From Nitrososphaerales archaeon (GTDB taxonomy: Archaea; Thermoproteota; Nitrososphaeria; Nitrososphaerales; UBA183): a stretch of DNA of 5,931 bases. The first letter of the stretch is position 1. Each line of letters starts with the position of its first letter. Position numbers and translations under genes: made by a program. Location: assembly GCA_030045755.1 (NCBI GenBank), contig JASIEW010000081.1:1-5931 (forward strand), written 5' to 3'. The notes under the pieces are model-generated. The model saw only the letters and a program-made list of their open reading frames with translations. It was not told the origin of the DNA and made no database searches. This document shows, piece after piece, positions 1 through 4,970 of this stretch.

Positions 1-275
1 ACATATCTAATGAGATAGCGAAGATCAATCTGGTAAAGGAAGTGAAGAAGAGCGGCAACGAATACCGGATAAAGTCAGAGGTCGGAGAGGAGTCCTCGAT
101 TCAGATAATAGACCTCGTCAGGTCGAAGGGTCTTCACGTGACCAAGATCTCCCTGACGAAGCCCACCTTGGACGAGGCTTACCTCGAATTCACTGGGCGC
201 AGCATCCGAGACGAGGAGAGCAACAAGATGGACAACATGAAGCAGAGGGTGACGATGATGAGGGCGAGGAAGTGA
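1..275 (+). CDS. ABC transporter ATP-binding protein, DrrA-type (C-terminal fragment)
   Basis: This is the 3' end of a longer gene; the frame is open from base 3 to the left edge, so the GTG at 42 is an internal codon. About 90 residues are visible. The motif PTLDEAYLEFTGRS is the hallmark C-terminal segment of DrrA/CcmA-type ATPases of the daunorubicin-resistance exporter family, which lies after the nucleotide-binding domain; Walker A, Walker B and signature motifs must lie outside the window. The protein ends in a charged, Met-rich tail (roughly the last 20 residues). The ATPase would sit on the cytoplasmic face and power the permease encoded 6 bases downstream, and the two are almost certainly co-transcribed and partner proteins. 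Substrate cannot be inferred: members of the family export drugs, lipids or polysaccharides. Family assignment is secure; substrate is unknown. Confidence 0.9.
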   Translation, partial: ISNEIAKINLVKEVKKSGNEYRIKSEVGEESSIQIIDLVRSKGLHVTKISLTKPTLDEAYLEFTGRSIRDEESNKMDNMKQRVTMMRARK

Positions 276-281
276 CAGCGA

Positions 282-1229
282 GTGACTGAAGACCTCACCC
301 GGTCGACCGTGACCACGCAGGAACAGGAGAAAGCGACGAGCAGTGAGATGGAGCGGGAAAGGATGTTCCGCGAAGCCCCTAATCTCAACAAGAGCCCGCT
401 GCACGGCCTCTGGGCCCTTACGAACAGAGATCTGGTCAAGTGGTACAAGAACCCGATACAGCTGATCATCTCCTTGGTTCAGCCGATCGTTTGGCTGGGC
501 CTCTTCGGCAAGGCGTTCAACATCACGGGCATCTTCGCGAGCCAGCCCGGGGTAACGCAGGCTGAACTCAACGCGGTCAACCTCGCGACCTTTGGCACCA
601 CGAGCTACTTCTCCTACCTTGCGGCAGGTATGCTCGCTTTCATAATTCTCTTCACCGCCGCCTTCTCCGGAATGTCCGTGGTCTGGGACAAGAGGTTCGG
701 CTTCATGAACAAGGCGATGAGCACGCCGGTCGGGAGGGGGGCCATAGTCACGGGCAAGGTCCTCCAGAGTGTCGTACGCTCTCTGATCCAGGCCGCCATA
801 GTCCTGGTGATAGCGGTCGCACTGGGAATGGACACTGCGAGCTTCACCGTCTTCACCGTTGCCGGCACCTTCGTCATGCTGTTCCTGATGACATTCGGGC
901 TCTCCTCGCTCTTCGTCATGCTCGCGCTCAGGTCCAGCGACTGGCAGACTCAGATGGCGATCATCAACCTGCTCAACCTGCCGCTGCTCTTCGCGAGCAA
1001 CGCGATGCTCCCCGTGAGCATAATGCCTGGCTGGTTGAAGTCGGTGATCAGGTTCAACCCGGTGACCTACGCGGTGGATGGGGTGAGGCAGATGCTTCTG
1101 GGAACGGCCTCTGCGCCAGGGTACAGCGTGATAGCCCCGCTATGGGTCGACTTCGGAGTACTCGCACTGTTCGCGGGGCTGCTCTCCATCCTTGGGATAG
1201 TCCTCTCTTGGAGACTGCTGTCCAAGTAG
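282..1229 (+). CDS. ABC-2 type transporter permease (DrrB-like)
   Basis: A 315-residue membrane subunit of an ABC exporter. About six hydrophobic segments are visible: residues ~57-79, 108-131, 155-183, 188-216, 226-247 and 288-313. The segment NLPLLFASNAMLPVSIMPGW (residues ~232-251), followed by NPVTYAVDGVR (~259-269), is the classic ABC-2/DrrB signature between helices 5 and 6. The N-terminal ~45 residues are hydrophilic and cytoplasmic, followed by the usual WALTNRDLVKWYKNP amphipathic entry into helix 1. The loop after helix 1 (residues ~80-107) is fairly long and probably extracellular. The gene begins with GTG 6 bases after the ATPase stop; a GAGG at 266-269 is 12 bases away, rather far for a Shine-Dalgarno sequence. 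An ATG at 348 would remove 22 hydrophilic residues and cannot be excluded. It forms the transport channel with the upstream ATPase. Substrate unknown. Confidence 0.93.
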   Translation: MTEDLTRSTVTTQEQEKATSSEMERERMFREAPNLNKSPLHGLWALTNRDLVKWYKNPIQLIISLVQPIVWLGLFGKAFNITGIFASQPGVTQAELNAVNLATFGTTSYFSYLAAGMLAFIILFTAAFSGMSVVWDKRFGFMNKAMSTPVGRGAIVTGKVLQSVVRSLIQAAIVLVIAVALGMDTASFTVFTVAGTFVMLFLMTFGLSSLFVMLALRSSDWQTQMAIINLLNLPLLFASNAMLPVSIMPGWLKSVIRFNPVTYAVDGVRQMLLGTASAPGYSVIAPLWVDFGVLALFAGLLSILGIVLSWRLLSK

Positions 1230-1251
1230 CGAAGGGCAGAGCATCCAGGGC

Positions 1252-1902
1252 ATGAGACCCAGCAGCCGGACCCTGTACATCGCGGCCATCGCGGGAATCA
1301 TCCTGTACGTACTGCTTGACACAATCGCTCAGCTACTTCCCCCTCACTACAGTCCCATCAGTCAGGCCGAGAGCGACCTCGCAGTAGGACCATTCGGCTA
1401 CGTAATGACGGTCAACTTCCTTAACCGGGGGCTGCTGTCTTTCGCATTCATCCTTGCATTCGCTGGCACGGTCGCCGAATCCGGCGGGAGCGCTTCAAAA
1501 TTCCGTGCGGGGCTCGCACTGCTGGGAGTGTGGTCGGCCGGGGCCATACTCCTCGCCATCTTTCCGACCGACGTTCCAACCACCCCGGTGCACCTGCACG
1601 GTGTGATTCATCTCTTCGTAGCAATCATCGCCTTCCTCGGAGGGGCCTTTGGCGCACTCCTCGTCTCACTTCGGATGGGGCTGGTTCCACGGCTTCGAGG
1701 AGTGAGTCGCGCAGCCTTGATTCTCGCTGTGCTTTCGGTGTTACTGTGCCTTGTCGACCTCCTGGCGCCCTCGTTCGCGCCGGGAGCCACGGCCAACTAT
1801 GGCGGGCTTATCGAGCGGCTTTTCCTCGGGAGCGTGCTCGCTTGGATTCTGCTGGTGTCGGGATACGCGCTGCGCCACGAAGCGGACCGTCCTCGGCAGT
1901 AG
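1252..1902 (+). CDS. DUF998 family six-helix membrane protein
   Basis: A 216-residue integral membrane protein. Six hydrophobic helices lie near residues 8-29, 55-74, 85-104, 117-140, 151-172 and 188-207. Family features of DUF998 are visible: HYSPISQAESDL after helix 1 (residues 32-43), FPTD after helix 3 (104-107), and a histidine-rich start to helix 4 (H114, H116, H120). The biochemical role of DUF998 proteins is not established; they often sit beside transporters or regulators. The ATG at 1252 lies 22 bases after the permease stop, with no clear TATA box or ribosome binding site between, so it is probably the third gene of the ABC operon. Whether it works with the exporter is inference from position only. 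Another long frame inside it (1530-2009) is a shadow. Confidence 0.85.
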   Translation: MRPSSRTLYIAAIAGIILYVLLDTIAQLLPPHYSPISQAESDLAVGPFGYVMTVNFLNRGLLSFAFILAFAGTVAESGGSASKFRAGLALLGVWSAGAILLAIFPTDVPTTPVHLHGVIHLFVAIIAFLGGAFGALLVSLRMGLVPRLRGVSRAALILAVLSVLLCLVDLLAPSFAPGATANYGGLIERLFLGSVLAWILLVSGYALRHEADRPRQ

Positions 1903-1919
1903 TCGGCAGGCCCACATCG

Positions 1920-1926
1920 TTTAAAT
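1920..1926 (+). promoter_or_regulatory. TATA box of the YbjQ gene (leaderless promoter)
   Basis: The AT-only heptamer TTTAAAT stands out in G+C-rich DNA. Its centre is about 26 bases before the A of the ATG at 1949, the usual archaeal TATA-to-start-site spacing. The transcript would therefore begin at or next to the start codon, and no Shine-Dalgarno sequence is present. Inferred from spacing and composition; no experimental start site is available. Confidence 0.75.
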
Positions 1927-1931
1927 TCCGA

Positions 1932-1936
1932 TTTTT
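1932..1936 (+). terminator. Possible T-tract terminator of the ABC/DUF998 operon
   Basis: A run of five T lies 30 bases after the DUF998 stop. Archaeal RNA polymerase can terminate at short T-runs without a hairpin, so transcripts of the upstream operon could end here. The run also falls between the TATA box and start codon of the next gene, so it may be merely part of that promoter. Weak call. Confidence 0.25.
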
Positions 1937-1948
1937 CCTCGCCGGTCC

Positions 1949-2314
1949 ATGGCAACCAGCACAATACCTCTGCTCACTTCGAACCACGTCCCCGGATCCA
2001 AGGTTGTGAAGGTCATCGGGATGACCTACGGGATCACTGTCCGCTCCAGAGGCATCGGAGGGAACCTGATGGCGGGACTCCGCACCCTGAAGGGTGGCGA
2101 GATCAACGAGTACACGACGATGGCCCAGCAGGCTCGGCAGCAGGCCCTGGACCGCCTCGCGGAGCACGCCGCTTCCCTAGGCGCAAATGCGGTCATCAGC
2201 GTGAACTTCGATTCGACTGAAATCGGTGGCACGATGGACGAGATAATCGCCTTCGGGACTGCGGTCGTCGTGGCGCCGGTCGATGGGCCCCAGCAGCTCG
2301 TCAAACTATCCTGA
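1949..2314 (+). CDS. YbjQ/UPF0145 family protein (putative heavy-metal-binding)
   Basis: A 121-residue soluble protein that matches the YbjQ/UPF0145 family over nearly its full length (family members are about 105-120 residues). Diagnostic stretches are the glycine-rich IGGNLMAGLRTLKGGEINEYT (residues ~36-56, split here as IGGNLMAG and LKGGEINEYT), the helix with AQQARQQALDRL (59-70), LGANAVISVNFD (77-88) and MDEIIAFGTAVVV (96-108). Pfam calls the domain putative heavy-metal-binding, but no cysteine is present and the metal claim is not well supported biochemically. Homologues form small compact oligomers of unknown function. The ATG at 1949 is chosen because a TATA box sits exactly one leaderless spacing upstream. 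It is transcribed alone and converges on the small cysteine-bearing regulator, with 69 bases between their stops. Confidence 0.92.
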   Translation: MATSTIPLLTSNHVPGSKVVKVIGMTYGITVRSRGIGGNLMAGLRTLKGGEINEYTTMAQQARQQALDRLAEHAASLGANAVISVNFDSTEIGGTMDEIIAFGTAVVVAPVDGPQQLVKLS

Positions 2315-2383
2315 GTTCGTCGCAAACTGTGCCAGAGACTGAAGAGGTCGTTCATTCACGGTTCGGCTGTTTCCTGGATGGCT

Positions 2384-2620
2384 CTAGTTGCAGCACAGGC
2401 TCTGGTACTTTCCGTCGACCTTCTTCACCAGGCCATGGATTGCCAGCCTGCGAACAATCCGTGAGACAACCTCCTGATGAAGGCTGGTCGTCTTCCTGAG
2501 CTCGCTGAACGAAACCGGCTCTGACGAGTTGCAGATCACATTGCAGACCATCGACTCTCTGCCCGTCAGCTGTACGCAGTTTTCCGAGTCGCAGCCCTCG
2601 CAGCCGCACGCCGGTCCCAA
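2384..2620 (-). CDS. Small winged-helix DNA-binding protein with cysteine clusters
   Basis: A 78-residue protein, probably a transcriptional regulator. Residues ~20-72 read as a winged helix: helix 1 ESMVCNVICN (22-31), helix 2 SFSELRKTT (37-45), recognition helix HQEVVSRIVRRLAIHG (48-63) and a short wing LVKKVDGKYQ (64-73), as in MarR/ArsR-like folds. Cysteines at 5, 7, 10 and 15 form a CxCxxCx4C head, two more are at 26 and 30, and the chain ends C76-C77-N. This suggests a bound metal, an Fe-S cluster or a thiol switch, but the ligand is unknown. The start is TTG: it is the only usable start after the in-frame TAA upstream, and a TATA box lies 29 bases away, implying a 2-4 base leader. Two overlapping minus frames are shadows. 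I do not recognise a named family. Confidence 0.72.
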   Translation of the reverse strand: MGPACGCEGCDSENCVQLTGRESMVCNVICNSSEPVSFSELRKTTSLHQEVVSRIVRRLAIHGLVKKVDGKYQSLCCN

Positions 2621-2628
2621 GTCATGAC
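2621..2628. promoter_or_regulatory. Palindrome at the start site of the winged-helix gene
   Basis: GTCATGAC is a perfect 8-base palindrome that touches the TTG start and covers the transcription start predicted from the TATA box. A dimeric winged-helix protein binding here could repress its own gene. The match does not extend beyond 8 bases, so chance is a real alternative. Confidence 0.25.
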
Positions 2629-2645
2629 ACTGTTAGCCCCGGTTC

Positions 2646-2653
2646 TATTTATT
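2646..2653 (-). promoter_or_regulatory. TATA box of the small winged-helix gene
   Basis: Read on the minus strand this is AATAAATA in G+C-rich surroundings. Its centre is about 29 bases before the TTG start at 2620, predicting a start site near 2623 and an almost leaderless mRNA. On the plus strand the same bases read TATTTATT, which might also serve the rightward gene, though that would leave a leader of about 48 bases. Confidence 0.65.
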
Positions 2654-2692
2654 GACTGATTTCCATAACCAGCGCCGAACTGGAACCTCAGA

Positions 2693-2700
2693 CTTTTGTA
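2693..2700 (+). promoter_or_regulatory. TATA-like box of the NTF2-like gene
   Basis: CTTTTGTA resembles the archaeal CTTTTATA-type element. Its centre is about 27 bases before the GTG at 2724, the leaderless spacing, and this decides the start of the downstream gene. The G inside the box weakens the match. Confidence 0.5.
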
Positions 2701-2723
2701 GTGAACGACACGTCTCCAAGCTG

Positions 2724-3110
2724 GTGCCAGGCTTAGACGTCGCTCTGAAGTTCGTCGAGCGTATCAACTCGCACGATGTCAGCGGGCTGGTGGCGCTGAT
2801 GACCGCTGACCACGTCTTCGTGGACTCGCTGGGAGACAAGTCAGCTCGCCCAGCGATCGAAGACGGCTGGAGACAATACCTCGAGATGGTTCCAGACTAC
2901 TGGATCAGAGTGGAGCGCACTCTCTCGGACGGAGACACTTCAGTCTTGATCGGAGAGGCGGGAGGAACCTATGTTCCCAGAGGCGGCACAGCCCTGCGTG
3001 AAAACGAGTGGCGCACGCCGGCCGTCTGGGTGGCGAAAGTCAGAGAGGAGAGAGTGGCGGAGTGGAGGGTCTTCTCTGACAACGAGCCGATCAGGGCCAA
3101 GATGAGGTGA
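2724..3110 (+). CDS. NTF2/SnoaL-like domain protein
   Basis: A 128-residue soluble protein with the cone-shaped NTF2/SnoaL-like alpha+beta fold. The opening LDVALKFVERINSHDVSGLV (residues 4-23), then LMTADHVFVDSLG (25-37), matches the family pattern of helix 1, NxHD and the first strand ending in an aspartate. The C-terminal strands include PAVWVAKVREERVAEWRVF, typical of SnoaL-like sheets. Such proteins serve as small-molecule cyclases, isomerases, dehydratases or simple binding pockets, and the substrate here cannot be told. The frame stays open back to a TTG at 2652, but that codon lies in a TATA element and would add 24 residues absent from the fold; GTG 2724 fits both domain length and a leaderless promoter. 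It is followed at 39 bases by the acetyltransferase gene and is probably co-transcribed with it. Confidence 0.82.
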   Translation: MPGLDVALKFVERINSHDVSGLVALMTADHVFVDSLGDKSARPAIEDGWRQYLEMVPDYWIRVERTLSDGDTSVLIGEAGGTYVPRGGTALRENEWRTPAVWVAKVREERVAEWRVFSDNEPIRAKMR

Positions 3111-3139
3111 ACAGACTCGGCTCAGGTCCCCAGACGAGC

Positions 3140-3143
3140 GGAG
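3140..3143 (+). promoter_or_regulatory. Shine-Dalgarno-like GGAG before the acetyltransferase gene
   Basis: GGAG lies six bases before the GTG at 3150. This supports that codon, which is also the only start codon in frame after the TGA at 3108. An internal operon gene with such a site, unlike the leaderless genes nearby, fits normal archaeal practice. Confidence 0.5.
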
Positions 3144-3149
3144 TTCAGG

Positions 3150-3686
3150 GTGAGGCCGGCAAGACTGAACGACGCGGCGCCTTTGGGAGCTTTCCTGGTC
3201 CAGTCTTGGAAGGAGGTTGGCCCGGAAGCGCTCGGCTTTACGGGCGCGACTGACGAAGCCATCAAGGAAATCGCTTCAGAAGACTTCCTGAGGAGGCGTC
3301 TTTCCAGCGCTCGCAACAGAATCGTCGTCGCGGAGGCTGAAGGGAGGATTCTGGGATTCGCCAGCGTTCGGAGGCTGGAGGAAGGGAAAGGAGAGCTCTC
3401 TGGGATCGCCGTCCTAAAGAGCGAACTTGGCGGGGGGCTCGCTGCTGGGCTCTTGCGAAAAGCATTCGAGGCGGCGGCGAAGCTCGGCGTCAACGTGTTG
3501 ATCGTAAAGACGGAGGTGCTCGACGAGAAGGCGATAAGGTTCTACGAGGAGAACGGCTTCACGCGCTCTGCAAGAACCGTGGAGAAGGTCGGAAGGGAGA
3601 AGCTCTCGTTGCAGGTCCTAGAGAAGAGACTTCGGCGTCAGTCCCGTTCCGGACCTAGAAACAGCCACCTTGATAAGATGCGCTAG
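3150..3686 (+). CDS. GNAT family N-acetyltransferase
   Basis: A 178-residue acetyltransferase that would move an acetyl group from acetyl-CoA to an amine. The start RPARLNDAAPLGAF is the usual GNAT beginning (strand 1 then helix 1). Strands IVVAEAEGRILGFASV (residues 58-73) are followed by motif A, LSGIAVLKSELGGGLAAGLL (83-102), whose glycine turn binds the CoA pyrophosphate. Motif B is LDEKAIRFYEENGF (124-137), with the conserved A-x-x-F/LY-x-x-x-GF pattern. The turn has S/K where Q or R is usual in the Q/RxxGxG/A motif, a minor departure. The acceptor substrate is unknown. The last ~18 residues are basic and overlap the first codons of the transporter gene by up to 17 bases, suggesting translational coupling. 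A minus-strand frame at 3122-3493 is a shadow. Confidence 0.9.
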   Translation: MRPARLNDAAPLGAFLVQSWKEVGPEALGFTGATDEAIKEIASEDFLRRRLSSARNRIVVAEAEGRILGFASVRRLEEGKGELSGIAVLKSELGGGLAAGLLRKAFEAAAKLGVNVLIVKTEVLDEKAIRFYEENGFTRSARTVEKVGREKLSLQVLEKRLRRQSRSGPRNSHLDKMR

Positions 3687-4434
3687 CACTCCATCGACCC
3701 AGTTGTCGTTGGCATCGTCTTCGTGCGGCACTTGCGGTTGCGCCGAGACCTCATGCGTCAGCTGCTCGGTCCCTGTCTCCTGCTCGAACTGTGCTGACTG
3801 TTGCTGCTCGACCGGCCATATAGAATGGAGGAAAGCCGCAATCAGGAAGGCCATCGCTCTCGAGTACCTAGGCTCCGCATGGATGGCAGTGGAGGTCGTT
3901 GGCTCGATCGGCATAGGCTTGCTTTCTGGGAGCCTAGCCCTGCTGGCATTTGGTGGGGACAGCGTGGTCGAGCTCCTTTCCAGCGTCGTCGTAGTAGGCC
4001 ACCTCAGAGAAGACACGACGGGGTCGACGGAACCTGGGCGGCGCACGGCATTGATCACGTCAGCTCTCCTCTTCACACTGATACCGATCATAGGGCTGAG
4101 CGCCGTCTACTCCTACGCCACGGGGCTTAGGCCCGAAGGTTCTCTGCTCGGAATCGGCATAGCCGCAGGGGCTGTCGTCATCATGCCATATCTCTGGCTC
4201 GCGAAGCGGAGGATAGGAAGAGAGACACGATGCCTTCCGTTGTCGATAGACGCAGTGGAGTCAGCTACGTGCTTCTTCATGTCCCTGGCACTCCTCTCGG
4301 GTCTGCTTGCGGAGTATTTTCTGGGCCTGTGGTGGGCCGACTACCTCGCGGCTGCCGTCATCCTCGTTTTCGTCGCAAGAGAGGCGACCGAGTCCTACCG
4401 AGAGATCGGTGAACGCCGACCAGACGGGCACTAG
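3670..4434 (+). CDS. Short CDF-like cation transporter with a cysteine-rich N-terminal segment
   Basis: A membrane protein of 254 residues if TTG 3670 is the start. From residue ~60 it matches short cation-efflux-like transporters: AIALEYLGSAWMAVEVVG leads into helix 1, then FGGDSVVELLSS (94-105), with D97 and E101 in place of the usual CDF His/Asp pair, and DAVESATC (194-201) and LWWADYLAAA (220-229) near the end. About six helices lie near 66-86, 89-110, 127-149, 158-178, 196-214 and 220-236. No cytoplasmic C-terminal CDF domain follows. The first ~50 residues are unusual: cysteines at 19, 22, 24, 29, 32, 38, 41, 44, 45 and 46, with C4 further out. TTG codons at 3703 and 3709 are alternative starts and would keep all ten; the next start, ATG 3883 (M72), is inside helix 1. 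Role: probably metal export, ion unknown. Confidence 0.82.
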   Translation: MIRCASTPSTQLSLASSSCGTCGCAETSCVSCSVPVSCSNCADCCCSTGHIEWRKAAIRKAIALEYLGSAWMAVEVVGSIGIGLLSGSLALLAFGGDSVVELLSSVVVVGHLREDTTGSTEPGRRTALITSALLFTLIPIIGLSAVYSYATGLRPEGSLLGIGIAAGAVVIMPYLWLAKRRIGRETRCLPLSIDAVESATCFFMSLALLSGLLAEYFLGLWWADYLAAAVILVFVAREATESYREIGERRPDGH

Positions 4435-4442
4435 TCCTGACA

Positions 4443-4465
4443 AGCCTTTTATCAAGTCCGAGGCT
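4443..4465. promoter_or_regulatory. Candidate operator: inverted repeat flanking the mntR-like TATA box
   Basis: AGCCT at 4443-4447 and AGGCT at 4461-4465 are perfect 5-base inverted arms separated by 13 bases that contain the TATA element. A dimeric DtxR/MntR-type protein bound here would block TBP, which would give metal-dependent autorepression. Short arms make chance possible; no matching copy was found elsewhere in the window by eye. Confidence 0.3.
4447..4452 (+). promoter_or_regulatory. TATA box of the mntR-like gene
   Basis: TTTTAT begins 13 bases after the transporter stop. Counting about 26 bases from its centre puts transcription start near 4475, leaving a leader of roughly 10 bases before GTG 4487. 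This gives the regulator its own promoter even if some readthrough from the transporter occurs. Confidence 0.6.
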
Positions 4466-4486
4466 CGCTCAACCCAGCTGAGACTC

Positions 4487-4921
4487 GTGACGAACTCCCA
4501 GCCGAAGCGCGACATCTCACGGGTCGAGGACTATCTGGAGGCGATCTATCATCTCTACGAAGAGAAAGGCTACATCAGCGTCGCAGACGTTTCCGAGAGG
4601 CTGGGGGTCAAGCCTCCGACCGTTTCGAGCATGGTCACGAAGCTGGCGGCCGACGGATACGTAGAAAGAGCGCGATATCGCGGGATGAAGCTCACCTCCG
4701 ATGGGAGCAAGCTGGCCCGTTCTGTCATACGAAGGCATCAGACAGTCGAAGAGTTCCTGTCAATGCTCGGAATCGAGGGCGACATAGCATATCAGGACAC
4801 AGAGGGAATAGAACACCACCTCCACTCGGTGACGATCGACAAGTTCGAGCGCCTGGTCGAGTTCTTGAAGCGGAACCCTGACGTCCTACAGAAAGTAAGG
4901 AAAGGAATCGGCAACAATTGA
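4487..4921 (+). CDS. MntR/DtxR-family metal-dependent transcriptional regulator
   Basis: A 144-residue regulator, close to B. subtilis MntR (142) and lacking the SH3-like third domain of DtxR. Residues ~11-72 form the winged helix: SRVEDYLEAIYHLYEEKGYI, then SVADVSERLGVKPPTVSSMV (recognition helix) and the wing YRGMKLT. Residues ~75-140 are the metal-binding and dimerisation domain, with IRRHQTVEEFL and TEGIEHHL. Aligned by eye to MntR, every metal ligand is kept: D15, E18, H84, E106, E109 and H110 for D8, E11, H77, E99, E102 and H103. D15, rather than the Met of DtxR, points to Mn(II) rather than Fe(II). The frame is open from 4307, but that part overlaps the transporter; GTG 4487 fits the family start and the promoter. 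Metal-bound dimers normally repress uptake genes or activate efflux genes; the adjacent transporter is the obvious candidate target. Confidence 0.9.
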   Translation: MTNSQPKRDISRVEDYLEAIYHLYEEKGYISVADVSERLGVKPPTVSSMVTKLAADGYVERARYRGMKLTSDGSKLARSVIRRHQTVEEFLSMLGIEGDIAYQDTEGIEHHLHSVTIDKFERLVEFLKRNPDVLQKVRKGIGNN

Positions 4922-4970
4922 CTCCACAGGGCGCCGCCTGACTGCTCACGCGTCGGCCCGCAGGACCGTC

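Noticed and set aside
1530..2009. 159-residue plus-strand frame overlapping DUF998 and the YbjQ start
   Set aside because: It is an Arg/Ser/Pro-rich shadow in another frame of a convincing membrane protein, with no domain.
2315..2383. Terminator or small RNA between the YbjQ gene and the winged-helix gene
   Set aside because: No T-run of five, strong hairpin or TATA box is visible in these 69 bases.
2565..2625. ATG at 2625 on the minus strand, ideally spaced from the TATA box
   Set aside because: Its frame stops after about 19 codons and does not encode the winged helix; the TTG at 2620 does.
2652..2723. N-terminal extension of the NTF2-like protein from TTG 2652
   Set aside because: The TTG lies in the TATA element, the extra 24 residues do not resemble the fold, and GTG 2724 has its own TATA box at leaderless spacing.
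3618..4091. 157-residue minus-strand frame across the cysteine-rich region
   Set aside because: It has no recognisable domain, while the plus frame continues into conserved transporter sequence with patterned cysteines.
4468..4482. CTCA-N7-TGAG repeat just before the mntR-like start
   Set aside because: Four-base arms are too short to separate from chance, and the repeat around the TATA box is better placed.
4307..4486. 60-residue N-terminal extension of the MntR-like protein
   Set aside because: It overlaps conserved transporter codons and lies upstream of the promoter; the family length fits GTG 4487.
4922..4970. CAGG...CCTG hairpin between the convergent genes as a terminator
   Set aside because: The stem is only four base pairs and no T-run follows on either strand.
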